Origin: Terfezia claveryi
Taxonomy: Eukaryota; Ascomycota; Pezizomycetes; Pezizales; Pezizaceae
Assembly: GCA_015179025.1 (NCBI GenBank)
Contig: WHUX01000110.1
Coordinates: 116,307 to 180,306, forward strand
Direction: 5' to 3'
Length of the DNA stretch: 64,000 nucleotides
Part shown: in pieces, positions 47,160 to 56,719 of the stretch
Layout of the letters: each line of letters opens with the position of its first letter
Position numbering within the stretch: the stretch's first letter is position 1
The notes under the pieces: model-generated
Databases searched by the model: none
The model's input: only the letters and a program-made list of their open reading frames with translations
What the model was told of the DNA's origin: nothing
Made by a program: the position numbers and the translations under genes

Positions 47160-47345
47160 GCTAGGTTGGTGCTTCCAAGAAAGCAACACAAGATACGCGC
47201 TGCAGCCTGTGATCATAAAAAGGCACAGTGGTCTAATGGTATGACACCTGCTATGTAGGTACCTGCTGATTTCAGGCAAAGGGCGGGGAATCTGGGTTCA
47301 ATTCCTAGCTGAGCCATTATTTTTTTTTTTCTTTGTTCCCTCTCT
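47160..47345 (+). repeat. SINE-like repeat copy 7 (core 47222-47315)
   Basis: The leader GGTTGGTGCTTCCAAGAAAG, CAACACAAGA and GATCATAAAAA precede the core, which ends CTAGCTGAGCC (B-box stem with one transition), then a T-rich tail. Confidence 0.75.
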
Positions 47346-47364
47346 ATATTCATGAACCCATTTA

Positions 47365-47680
47365 GGAAATATGGCGATAGCAGGAGAGGGAGGCAGTATA
47401 GTATATATTGGTAAGGTTCAAAGCCATCTAAAAAGCAACTTAAGATTATGTGCTATAGGATGTTATTAGGAAAAGGCATAGTAGTCTAACCCTCTGAATT
47501 TATGCACAGATGCTGTTGCCTGTGCATTATTGCTAATTAAGTAGTTTCCTGCGTCCTATATGAAATCAGTGTACCCTAAGGCTAATTGTAGAAACCCACC
47601 ATATCTTCTTATTCTACCAGTTTGAGGTATGGGTGGGTGATCTAGGATTTATTTCTAGCTCAAGTGTTGTTCTTTTTTTG
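47365..47680 (+). repeat. SINE-like repeat copy 8 (degenerate, internal insertion)
   Basis: GCGATAGCAGGAGAGGGA, also seen upstream of copy 1 at 8047, starts this copy. The core begins GGCATAGTAGTCTAAC at 47475 and resumes at GGGTGGGTGATCTAGG (about 47632), ending near 47663. About 90 unrelated bases separate the halves. Confidence 0.55.
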
Positions 47681-47797
47681 CTTGTTATATATGCATGGAG
47701 AACCTTCACTCTACATATTGATACTTGCCTATTGCTCAATAAACTATCAAGTTCAGTATGGCAGGAGTTTAAGAATGTTAGTGTGCGGTGGGGTAGA

Positions 47798-48662
47798 TAA
47801 TAGGGGTATTCAAAGATAAGTTTTCAGCTTTAAATCGTGTGTGATTTAAACGGCCGTATAAATCGCCAAATCTTGAGTACCCCCTCAAAAATCCCAGATA
47901 AAAAAATCAGATTTGGACCGTATTCACCACATAAAGTTAATTGGAATCTGCGACCGTGCAAGTGACTACTAGGCCGAATTAGGCTAAGTATCATATTACA
48001 CTTGGCACTTGCCATCAATTCTTGGCGACCTGACGTTTATGAACTCAATTGCTGCAAAGCAGTGCCTCAAATTCAGACCCCTCATTGTCGGACCCCTGAT
48101 CGTGATCGTCATCGTCCGCCAGGTACTCCAGCTCCTACAGGAGGTCATCCTCGAGCCCTGCCACAAGATCATCCCCCCCACTACCCTATCTAGTATTCCG
48201 TCCTCAAGTGCAGTGGTAGTCTCGATCAGACCAGTGCAGCGGTGACTACTTCCTGGGCTTCTGTCTCTTCCGTGATGCTCTTTAGCCCCCTTCGATACCA
48301 CTGGGTTAACTTGTACTTGTTGCTGATTCGAGGCATGATGACGGTGTTTACCAGGTCCAGGTCATGAACATGCTAGACTGGCATATTATGATCATGCTTT
48401 TATGACTTCTTGGGGCTTATGGGACTTGCTAGTCTACTTGGTGTTGACTGAATGATCACGGGACTTGCTAGTCTACTTGGCGTTGACCGAATAAAATTTT
48501 CATATAAATGGGTTTATTCGGTCGTCTAAGCATTTATTTTTCAGATTTGACGGATAAATGGTTGTGTGGAGGTCCTCGTATAATATGTATTATACGAAAA
48601 AGTGGCTTGCCAAGATATCCGTATTATACAGCATATAAAGCTAACTTTGAATACCTCTATTA
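47798..48662 (-). mobile_element. DNA transposon relic with 18-bp TIRs (865 bp)
   Basis: The left end TAATAGGGGTATTCAAAG (47798-47815) and the right end CTTTGAATACCTCTATTA (48645-48662) are inverted repeats with one mismatch. The outer TAA/TTA could include a 3-bp TWA duplication, as in PIF/Harbinger elements. On the minus strand, from ATG at 48336, a relic begins MPRISNKYKLTQWYRRGLKS. It continues to an acidic run (ELEYLADDDDHDQGSDNEGS) with several stops and looks like a transposase N-terminus. The catalytic part is absent, so this is an internally deleted, dead copy. Two 39-bp tandem units (about 48421-48500) lie outside the relic frame. Confidence 0.6.
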
Positions 48663-48837
48663 GTTAGTATACGTAAAAAGTCCAAGACTATATTTGAAAT
48701 ATCAATAGTCCCTTGATAGTTCAGGGTAACTCGAATACTCGGATTTAAGTTTAGGTTTAGGTTAGATTTAGCTTATTACTAGTGTGCATTTGATATTTTC
48801 ATATAAATACCTCCACCTCCCCGGTGCAAGAATGTGA

Positions 48838-50295
48838 CTAGGCCCATGCCTCTTCCCAAAGACTATCCTCTGCCTCAAACAAGATTCTGGTACAACAACT
48901 CCAACCTCCAGCCATCTTAATCGTCTTATAATGCTGGCTGCAAGAGCTACGCCAGTGGTTCTCAACGCGGGTACCGGGGGTGGGTTAGCCTTTGTTCCAG
49001 GCTCATGGCATGCACATCCCATCATAGCTAGCAACCGTACGACTCGGAAAGAGAAACACCCTGAGTTTGGCTGGAGGGATGTCTAGGACAGAGTGCTATT
49101 CATGCTATGGAATAATGAAGAAGAGTCCTATCGCAATGAGACCCTGGAAGAGCTCGCCTGGATGATGCAGGTGTATGATGCACAGTCTATAACCATCGAC
49201 CTTCCAGTCGCCATCATCTATACAAAAACACCTCCCTCCCCTGTCCCCATTACGGTGGCTGGATGTCTGGCGCGATTTGTGCCACCTGAAGAGGATTACG
49301 AACACTTATGTGGGCAACCAATTGGGCGGTTGTGTCCCTATGGAACAATACAAGTCAAGAACCCAATTTTGTATGCATTACCATAATGGGATTTCCCATC
49401 TGAAGAACAGTGTTACGAAGTTCTTGAAACGCTCGACCAGCTTATGAGGGTCATGGCAATCCATTTCTTCCCACCAACAATTGTCATAGAACTGGATCAC
49501 AGCATCAAATACAACTGCAAATCGCTTCCGAAAACCGTCAGTGGCCTCAATCTCCTTTATCACCACGATAAAAGTGAATATTTCGATAGTTCATTTGAAC
49601 TGGCCTTGCAACGGCTAATTACGCCGAGCGAGACACAGTCAGATACTTCAAAATACCCCATACTAAGCCCTGGGGTGGCCGTGTCCTCATCCCCATTGAG
49701 CATGACAACTGAGGGCTATGCGGATGTATGGCAATCCACTACCATAGGGATTGCCTTACGCAATGGCCACCAATGGCGCATGACGCTTGCCAACCATGGT
49801 TTCCAAGAGTCACTCGATGTGTATCATCCATCACCACATGGGGCAAAAATCGGAACCATCGTCGCACAATATGAACCCCTGGACTTAGCGCTCATGGAAT
49901 TGGAGCCGCATGTGCGATTTACGAATGGGAATTATTTCGCGGCAACCCCCCCACAAAGACTTTGCTCCATATGGAGCATTAAAGCTGCGGACGTGTATAG
50001 TGCGGATGGGTTTTCCACTAGAGTTGTTGACTGTGTAGCTCGTTCAAGATCACTTTTTCGTCCCACAAACAATCTCCAGGATTATCCCGTCCTGTATAGG
50101 GAGTGGCAAATATACACAGTATTCTCAACGTTTGGAGTGACTGGAAGTACAGTAGTCAAAGGCATCTGTGGTGCACCTCTGGTTGATGAAGAGGGCAATG
50201 TCGGTGGCTTCTTCCGCTTCTCGGACAAGAGTGGAACATTTGCGTTCTCGCCGCCCACAGACTTTCTATCATTCATGGGCTGGGGGGTCGAGTAG
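48838..50295 (+). pseudogene. Trypsin-fold protein with Cys nucleophile position, broken by stops, next to a retroelement 3' end
   Basis: One frame runs from after a TGA at 48835 to TAG at 50293-50295 with two internal stops (TAG 49084-49086; TAA 49384-49386). It is otherwise continuous, so these look like nonsense mutations (C-to-T or G-to-A). Downstream of the last stop the 283-codon part shows a chymotrypsin-like triad. Numbered from Met at 49444, these are His118 in LANHGF, Asp147 in PLDLALMEL, and Cys242 in VKGICGAPLVDEEGNVGGFF, where trypsins have Ser. That layout resembles cysteine proteases of the 3C-like fold, but activity is not shown. The N-terminal part (LMLAARATPVVLNAGTGGGL; FVPGSWHAHPI; AWMMQVYDAQSITIDLPVAI) matches no domain I can name. 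Its 3' end lies about 200 bases before a polypurine tract and apparent LTR. Confidence 0.6.
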
Positions 50296-50492
50296 GTAAT
50301 GTTGTAGCAGAAAGGTTACCAGTCAGGTTGGAGATATTGATGGTGTAGGCTGGGAACTGGGCTAGAAGTAACATTGTGAGTGCTGGGAGTGGGTGGGCTG
50401 GTTTCTTGCTTTTGATGGGAGAGAAGGTCAGGAAGAGAATTGAAAGAAAGAGGAGTGAATGACCGTGATACCTCCGTGTGACCCTCTTTCCC

Positions 50493-50945
50493 AGGGGGGG
50501 GGGAATGTTACGAGTTCTCACGTGAGGTTGGGCTACATGAGGTTAGAGAGACCGGCCGGAACACGGAATTGTGTATCCGAACTAGCGATTTCCTGAAGGC
50601 TAGGGTTAGTATCGGCATGTAGATAACTACTTCTTAAGGAGAATTGGTATATTGGTGTTTGCGCGGCCTAGATATGGAGGTTAGGCTTATTGCAGGTATT
50701 TGTACAGCCTAGATATAGGGGTTATGCTTATTGCAGGTGTTTGGTATATCCATCTTTGGTTGAAGACATATCGCGGGTTATACCTGTTACAGGCTTTGTT
50801 TGCACAATTGGATGGTGTTAGGAATGTGGATATTGGCATATAAGGAGTTCACCAGGAATGACTATATAAGGGGCTTCTTGTACTTAGATTGAGATATCAG
50901 AACCCAAGTACTGTGACCTGTCTTGTCTCGATCATTGGATATACA
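50493..50945 (+). repeat. Polypurine tract and apparent 3' LTR of an unclassified retroelement
   Basis: AGGGGGGGGGGAA at 50493-50505 is followed by TGTTACGAGTTCTCACGTGA. The segment includes two ~43-bp tandem units (about 50660-50745, each with GCCTAGATATNGRGGTTA) and a TATA box (CTATATAAGG, about 50862). A plausible end is TATACA at 50945. No matching 5' LTR was found in the window, so LTR identity rests on the tract, the TG...CA ends and the promoter-like box. Confidence 0.5.
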
Positions 50946-51614
50946 GAGGACTCTCGATACAAGCATATCGTTCGGACCGGGAGAAGTATGCTTGTAACCA
51001 ATATATGCTTATAGCAAGAGAAAATAGGTAACTATAAAATGGAGTTAACTAGCGCTAGGAAATGTTGTGGAATAGGCTTCTGAATCCAAGCAGCGCATAT
51101 AAACAAGAAATATCCAAACGAGAGTAGTAGGGATTACCCCAATTTGGTAGGGACTACTATATTTGGTTACAACTGTTTTAGAATTAGGACAACGGTCTAT
51201 ATTCCTCCTTTATTTGTCAAAAAGGTGGATGGGTCGACAAATGGAAAGAAAAGGAATCCTACACAAGAAAATGTAGGAGCGCGGACATCGCGAACCAGCC
51301 AGTCACTACGCTAGTCATGCCAGCTCAGCCTTCTCAGCCAGATATCAGCAACACGACATCCCAATCCCCCCATACACATAACTCCCATACTCGTTGCTCC
51401 GACCAATCAAATAGCCCGGTCTAAGGAACATCCATCCAAACCATCGATTTCACAGATAATTCCCACCTCATAACCGGGCAGCGGGCAGTGCGCCCTCGGG
51501 AGAAAACCGAGGAAGCTGCCCCCCTGACACCTAGTCGGTTCGATGAGGGGTAACCGGCAACCGAAGAGAGGGTGTCAGACGTGGTGCCAAAATCCCAGCT
51601 ACCAGTGGTTACGT
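50946..51614. other. No gene recognised
   Basis: A short hairpin (ACAAGCATA ... GTATGCTTGT, about 50961-50999) may be a transposon end. Otherwise short frames only. Confidence 0.35.
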
Positions 51615-51685
51615 TACAGTGGTGTCGCGTTATTAGAAACTTCTCGGGACCACCACTGGGTTCCTTATAACGCGACACCACTGTA
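51615..51685. mobile_element. 71-bp palindromic mini-MITE with 19-bp perfect TIRs
   Basis: TACAGTGGTGTCGCGTTAT (51615-51633) and its exact complement (51667-51685) enclose 33 bases. Both outer ends are TA, consistent with a Tc1/mariner or pogo-type target. No coding capacity. Confidence 0.75.
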
Positions 51686-52430
51686 GCCCATTTGTGCAAG
51701 TGCTAGCTGGGACGACAGGTCACTCTCGTGCACAAGTCCCTCGGGGGCGAGGCAAGAAATTGTCGATGTAGCATTGGTAGGTCGGATGTTGACCAGTGCC
51801 TCTGACCTACATAAGCAAAAATGTATCGTTGGTAGCAGTGGTCATTCGGCAAGACTCCTAGCGCCTTGGAATCACACCGTTTCATGCTTCAACACTCTTT
51901 GGGGCCTGGAAAGGGATTAAAAACCCCGGGCGGCAGTCAGCCAATTGTAGGGAATCTGGCTGGACTCGACAGGGACGGCTCTAAAACCGGGATGCGTCTC
52001 AGCGAGACTCATGTTCCAGTCTTTGAAGTGTCAACTCGTGAAGTTATTTACTTCTAATAGTCTTAACTGTTACGCTTATCCTGTTGGAGGCTCGGTCAAT
52101 CGAATGGCTGTAGTTGGGTTGAAATGCAACTGGTATAAGCAAGGGCAGAGACAGCAACTCGCCAGAAGAGGGTATAAGTAATATAGTCTACCATAAAGTG
52201 AGCGAGATATAGTGAAGGGACTTACCGGTAATGTGCAAAGGATGTATTCCATCTGCAATAGGTTCGAAGGTACTACAACACCGGTCACTCTGCAACCAGG
52301 ATCATCGGCAAAAAGAGCTACATTCACGGACTTTCACCTCTCCTGCGGGGGTCAGGGAGATGATATTGTAATGAATACCGGGTGAGGGAAGCCCGGAAGC
52401 TGCTTGCGCGAGCTTCCTTTTCACCCGAGA
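51686..52430. other. No gene recognised
   Basis: Short frames without recognised domains. Confidence 0.35.
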
Positions 52431-52439
52431 ATGCCTTTG

Positions 52440-52560
52440 TTTGTTGATTATTTATATATAGCCGCTGGACCTGGCAGATTAACTTGCCTTGTCCTGAATC
52501 CACCCAGGTTTCCGACCTGGCAAGCTAAGTAAAAGTCTCGGGGAAGACCATGATGGGAAA
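52440..52560 (+). mobile_element. LINE 3' UTR scrap
   Basis: GGACCTGGCAGATTAACTTG followed by CCTTGTCCTGAATCCACCCA is the conserved 3' UTR block of the second LINE subfamily here (as at 54360 and, inverted, 55215). No tail or TSD remains. Confidence 0.55.
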
Positions 52561-52961
52561 GAACCTAAACCCCTGGCAGTAATATAACATTGCCTCCAAA
52601 ATCTGCGTCTGATGGCCTGGTAGGTATTTCACATCTACATAAATTTGACTTTGCATTTGTAGTTTTCCAGAGTTATCTACAAGTTATAGCAGAGTAGTTT
52701 CATGAATTTTCAAGTCTTTTGATCGTCAGTCATATCAATTCTAGTGCAGGTGGCATCAAGTAGACAAAAATGGGCGGGCGTCGTGGGGCTGGCGACAAAA
52801 ATTAACAATATAACGGAGAAAGCGGTGGTGACAAAATACTTATGGCAAAGGGAGGAGCGGTGCCAGAGCAGGTTATGTTTAGGAGTGGAGGAGTAAGGGT
52901 GAATAATGTGGAAGGTTGCGGTTGGAATCTAGACGTTCCGGCCAAAAAGTCAAAAAGTAAT

Positions 52962-53054
52962 GGCTCAGCTGGGAATTGAACCCAGATCACCCGCCCTCTG
53001 CCTGAGTAAGCAGGTACCTACATAGCAGGAGTCATACCATTAGACCACTGTGCC
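52962..53054 (-). repeat. SINE-like repeat copy 9 (core)
   Basis: Complete minus-strand core from GGCACAG (53054 side) to CTGAGCC (52962), with A and B boxes intact. It is preceded on the minus strand by GCAGTTATCATAAAAC. Confidence 0.75.
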
Positions 53055-53184
53055 GTTTTATGATAACTGCGAGTCTTGTATGACCCATGTTGAATGGCAC
53101 GAGACTAATACTAATAATACTTGAAACATAAACTTTCGAGACTAGCGGTTTTATACCAGCAGTAAAAAATCAAAAAAGAATAAT

Positions 53185-53475
53185 GGCTCAGCTGGGGATT
53201 GAACCCAGATCCCCACCCTCTGCCTGAATAAGCAGGTACCTACATAGCAGGAGTCATACCATTAGACCACTGTGCCATTTTATGATAACAGCCTGATAGT
53301 GAGAATCTTGTTGCCTTGCTAGAAGTACCGAGCTTAGGCTTTAAATGTTACTGCCAGCTAGATAGTATCTAGCCATAGTTACTGGTTTCCTCTCCTGCTA
53401 TCCCTACGAGCGCCTTGTGCGAACCAGACTCTGCTATTCTCTACGAAAGGCTTGTGCCTACCTGACTATATCCTG
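53185..53475 (-). repeat. SINE-like repeat copy 10 with the longest 5' leader (core 53185-53276)
   Basis: Reading the minus strand, the edge motifs are a doubled TAGTCAGGTAGGCACAAGCC / GTCTGGTTCGCACAAGGCG, followed by GATAGCAGGAGAGGAAACCA. Then come GCTCGGTACTTCTAGCAAGG, CAACAAGATTCTC and GTTATCATAAAA, then the full core. This copy best shows the full order of the repeat and lies 131 bases from copy 9. Confidence 0.75.
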
Positions 53476-53489
53476 GTCTCCAAATCGTG

Positions 53490-53888
53490 TACTTTGAGAC
53501 TATCTATGTACATCAGGTGTGGTTCAACACAAAGAAACCTCTTTACCCAGCGTCCAAGCCGGAAGCTCGACCGCCGAAGGATCGGTGCATATCGAATCAA
53601 CAAGACCATATCCCCATATGCATACGAGGCTGGGTTCTTTTGCCGAGTGCAGCACGTTTCCCTCCTGGACCCAGCCGTCAATGATACCCTTCCTTGCCAG
53701 TACAACCCGCCCCCGGTAATGGATGAGGAAGAGGAATACTATGTAGAGGAAGTTCTGGATGCAAGGATCCACCGCCGACGCCTCCAGTACTTGATCAACT
53801 TTGTGGGTGATGACCAGATCGAATGGAAGACAGCGGAGGAAGTCAAAGAGTTGGAAGCTGTGAACCGGTTCCATGAGCGTTACCCTGA
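53490..53888 (+). pseudogene. Gypsy integrase C-terminus and chromodomain, left part
   Basis: The pieces VWFNTKK, then RPSRKLDRRRIGAYRINKTI, HVSLLDPAVND and YYVEEVLDARIHRRRLQYLI to FHERYPE are the C-terminal end of a chromodomain-type Gypsy integrase. Chromodomains of this kind steer integration to modified chromatin. An indel near 53540 shifts the start. The coding sequence is cut at 53888 by a LINE and resumes at 54488. Confidence 0.85.
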
Positions 53889-54487
53889 GGATGACGGGGA
53901 CGAATGGGACGCAGTAGAGGCTTTCTCCGGCTTCCTATATAGACGGGTTGCCCAGAGAGGGGGCCCATGAATACGGGTCCCACGACCCTGAAGTTATTTC
54001 AGTTAGCTAGAAGAGGGGACTCTAATAGACGAACATAGGGAGGGAGAGAACGGCGACAGGCCCTCGAGTTTATTGACTTTTCACTTTCCTTAGCTTCACA
54101 CTAGTTCGGTTGGGGTGAGCTTTCAGTCAGGCCCCTCGGCCCAAACGGTTTGTGACAGTATGGGGATTGAGATTATTTGCACTCCTCTCATCTCAAATGT
54201 CTGTTTCGGTTCGGTGCGAGCCTCAGTCAGGCCCTCGGGTTCATCTGTTCCACTAGTTGATGACAGCAAGGGAGTCTCTTGGGTTTATATCGTTATTTAG
54301 TTAATTCTGCTGTTGCCTATTGGTTCTTTATTTTTGCTAGTTCGCGGTATATAGGCACCGGACCTGGCAGATAAACTTGCCTTGTCCTGAATCCACCCAG
54401 GGTCCGGGTGGTCTTTTATGGTCCTCTTACTGAGACCGAATATAGGAGTAATGGGTAATATAAAAAAAAAGATGAGCGTTACCCTGA
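53873..54487 (+). mobile_element. 5'-truncated LINE 3' end inserted in the Gypsy chromodomain, 16-bp TSD
   Basis: The insert 53889-54471 lies between two copies of ATGAGCGTTACCCTGA (53873-53888 and 54472-54487). It starts in the end of the LINE RNase H ORF (DEWDAVEAFSGFLYRRV). Its 3' UTR has two CAGTCAGGCCC blocks and a stem-loop near 54413-54448, and it ends in a short A tail. The 172-codon frame at 53452-53970 is a chance Gypsy-LINE fusion. Confidence 0.9.
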
Positions 54488-54552
54488 TTAACCTAGGCCC
54501 CTGCCGGAAGCTCAGCATCTCGACAATTCGGTCAACCAAAGACGAGGGATAG

Positions 54553-54816
54553 TGTCAAAGCCACCAAATACTTAGAGTTATTCACATGAGCACTTAGAGT
54601 TATGGAATAAGGGCACCATCCGGTGCGATCATGATAACTCAGACCTCGGGGGAGATTCCTATAAACCCTCTCTTCACACAACGTCTTGTACCTAAGCTGT
54701 GCTGAATACAATACGCTCCTCCTTGAACCTTCGTTTACATATCTATACAATAGTTCTAGTCGCAGCAGCGCTCCTTGGAACCTATCCACAGGCCCTCGAC
54801 CTATAGCTCCGTTACA
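54553..54816 (+). repeat. Apparent Gypsy 3' LTR (264 bp)
   Basis: TGTCAAAGCCACCAAATACT ... CCTATAGCTCCGTTACA has TG...CA ends, a CTATAAA box at 54659-54665, and lies directly after the chromodomain ORF. No second copy is in the window, so the call rests on position and ends. Confidence 0.5.
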
Positions 54817-55160
54817 ATGAGCTAGGTAACTGTGAAATCAAGATAACTATTGTAATTTCTACATACCTAGGACAAAAGATCTAATTGTAAAATCTTAGTC
54901 TTGCTTCTTAAATGACAGCAAGTCTGTCCATAGTCGCAGGCACGAGCTCTTTAAAAAAGCCATGATCATCATTGAAATTAAAAACTTCAGCATAGTTTTA
55001 TCAGAGCACATATCCACTATCGCTGTATCATTTCGTAGTTGATAATCTCCTATGTTCTGTGATCTATTTTCTTGTTAGGTATTGAATTCCCCCCAATAGC
55101 TCCTCCATTTCCTCGCCTTGTCCATACAGTTTATTACGATCGATTATACACTATTTCTTT
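54817..55160. other. No gene recognised
   Basis: AT-rich sequence with short frames only. Confidence 0.35.
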
Positions 55161-55165
55161 CCCTT

Positions 55166-55757
55166 TTTTTGGTCAAATACTCATTACCCCTATTCGGCCT
55201 CAGTAAGGGGACACTGAGGAAATCCGGGTGGATTCAGGACAAGGCAAGTTAATTTGCCAGGTCCAACGCTTATGTATTGCAAGGAAACAACACTCAAGAG
55301 CGGAGCGGCAACAGCAAAAATTTTAGATTCCAACGATAGATAGGCCTATTGGCCAAACAAAACGAAACGTGAATAAAACTGACACCAGACTTGAGGGGAT
55401 CGAGGCCTCCGTGCTGTCATTAACCGGCAGTGCTGGATGCCTGACTGAGACCCGTCCAAGAAACTGTAAGGACCGTATAGTTGAGGAAAGAGAATTCGAA
55501 TATGAAAATGGTGCCTATCTCCCCGCTGTTCCCTTCTTCCGGCTAGCTGTCCGTAAAGGAAACAGAAAAAGGCCTCTACCGCACCCCATTGATCCCCGTT
55601 TTCCTCCTGGATTCATATGGGACGGTCGAGATCTTCCCAGTCCTTAATGCTGCCCAGGGCAGCCCTTTGATCGCTGAAGTCTGGACAGTGTGGACCGTCC
55701 TGTATGTGATGACCGCACTGGCAGGCACTCGAATCTGATTTCTGGAAAAGTAAGCAG
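55166..55757 (-). mobile_element. LINE 3' end, second subfamily, minus strand
   Basis: On the minus strand CQCGHHIQDG and RAALGSIKDWEDLDRPI-like codons, shared with 58830-58960, lead to a 3' UTR with CCTTGTCCTGAATCCACCCG. A stem-loop and a poly(A) (poly(T) at 55166-55173 on plus) follow. The 5' end abuts the tail of the next LINE; no TSD was found. Confidence 0.7.
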
Positions 55758-55763
55758 TCTGAA

Positions 55764-56115
55764 TATTTTTTTTCTTTTTCTTATAAATACTTGGTGCTCC
55801 TATGCGGCCCCGTCAGGGGGGCCATGAGGAGCCACCCGGAAGCCCGGGTGGATTCAAGGGTAAGGCAAGTTAATATGCCAGACACACGCGAACTAAATAC
55901 AAATAACTGTGACTGATACTGATGAGACGAGGCCCCATACTGTCATTAACGGACGAACCGATGACCCGGGGGGCCTGACTGGGCCTCGACCTCTGACTGA
56001 ATTGAATGAACCGTGAAATTGAAATTAAAATCGAAAGTAAAGGAATCGTGAAACTGAACTAGACTAAACTAAATGACCCGTGAGACCAGGAATAACGAAG
56101 CTCGTGAAAAAAAAA
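55764..56115 (-). mobile_element. LINE 3' UTR, first subfamily, minus strand
   Basis: The plus strand begins with T-rich sequence (55767-55783), then the stem-loop (55797-55831) and the conserved blocks GGCAAGTTAATATGCCAGAC, CCCCATACTGTCATTAACGG and GGCCTGACTGGGCC. It ends in an A-rich stretch near 56108-56120. Only the 3' UTR is present. Confidence 0.7.
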
Positions 56116-56309
56116 AAAATGACTGAACTGGAATAGGTTCATGGTAATTAGTTAGGGTTCCAATTATTAACATTTCTGGATACGTATCAGTCTACTACTT
56201 AAATCGGATGATGGGCTCTCACAAGAGTTTGTTGAAGAGAGATTGGGGTATATGGTAGGCGATGACTGGAGCGACTTTGTGCCTGAGGTATGGTGAGAGG
56301 CATGACAGT

Positions 56310-56510
56310 AACTAATGGTCTGCCTTAATGCTTGGTACTTCTGGGAATGCAAAATAAAACTCTCAGTATCATGCAGTTATCATAAAAAGGCACAGTGGTC
56401 TAATGGTATGACTCCTGCTATGTAGGGTACCTGCTGTTATCAGGCAGAGGGCGGGTGATCTGGGTTCAATTCCCAGCTGAGCCATTATCTTTTTTCTTTT
56501 TTGATTTTTC
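56310..56510 (+). repeat. SINE-like repeat copy 11 (core 56389-56483)
   Basis: The leader GCTTGGTACTTCTGGGAATG and GCAGTTATCATAAAAA precede the core, which ends CTGAGCC, then a T-rich tail. A reversed edge motif (CTCTACGAGCGGCTTGTGCC) lies at about 56557-56576. Confidence 0.75.
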
Positions 56511-56719
56511 TGCGAACCACACGTTCCATAGTCTCAATCAAGTGTACATGTTTAAGGCTCTACGAGCGGCTTGTGCCAGCCTGACTAACTTTTAAGAGAC
56601 GAAGCAGAACCAGCCTGGTCCGATAGTTATTTATTCCATTTGACGATATTCAAGCAGTCTGGTTTACAAGGCGCTTGCTTCTATGCGGCTATATGAGGAG
56701 TAACTGGCAGTAAAGCTCA

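Larger units (their letters stand above)
53490..54816 (+). mobile_element. Chromodomain Gypsy retrotransposon, 3' end only, interrupted by a LINE
   Basis: The left part is the integrase/chromodomain (53490-53888). After the LINE (53889-54471) the chromodomain tail continues (RPLPEAQHLDNSVNQRRG, from about 54493) and meets an apparent 3' LTR. The 5' part of the element is missing. Confidence 0.8.

Noticed and set aside
53452..53970. 172-codon chromodomain ORF as a host gene
   Set aside because: It is a chance fusion of a Gypsy chromodomain and the end of a LINE created by an insertion with a 16-bp TSD.
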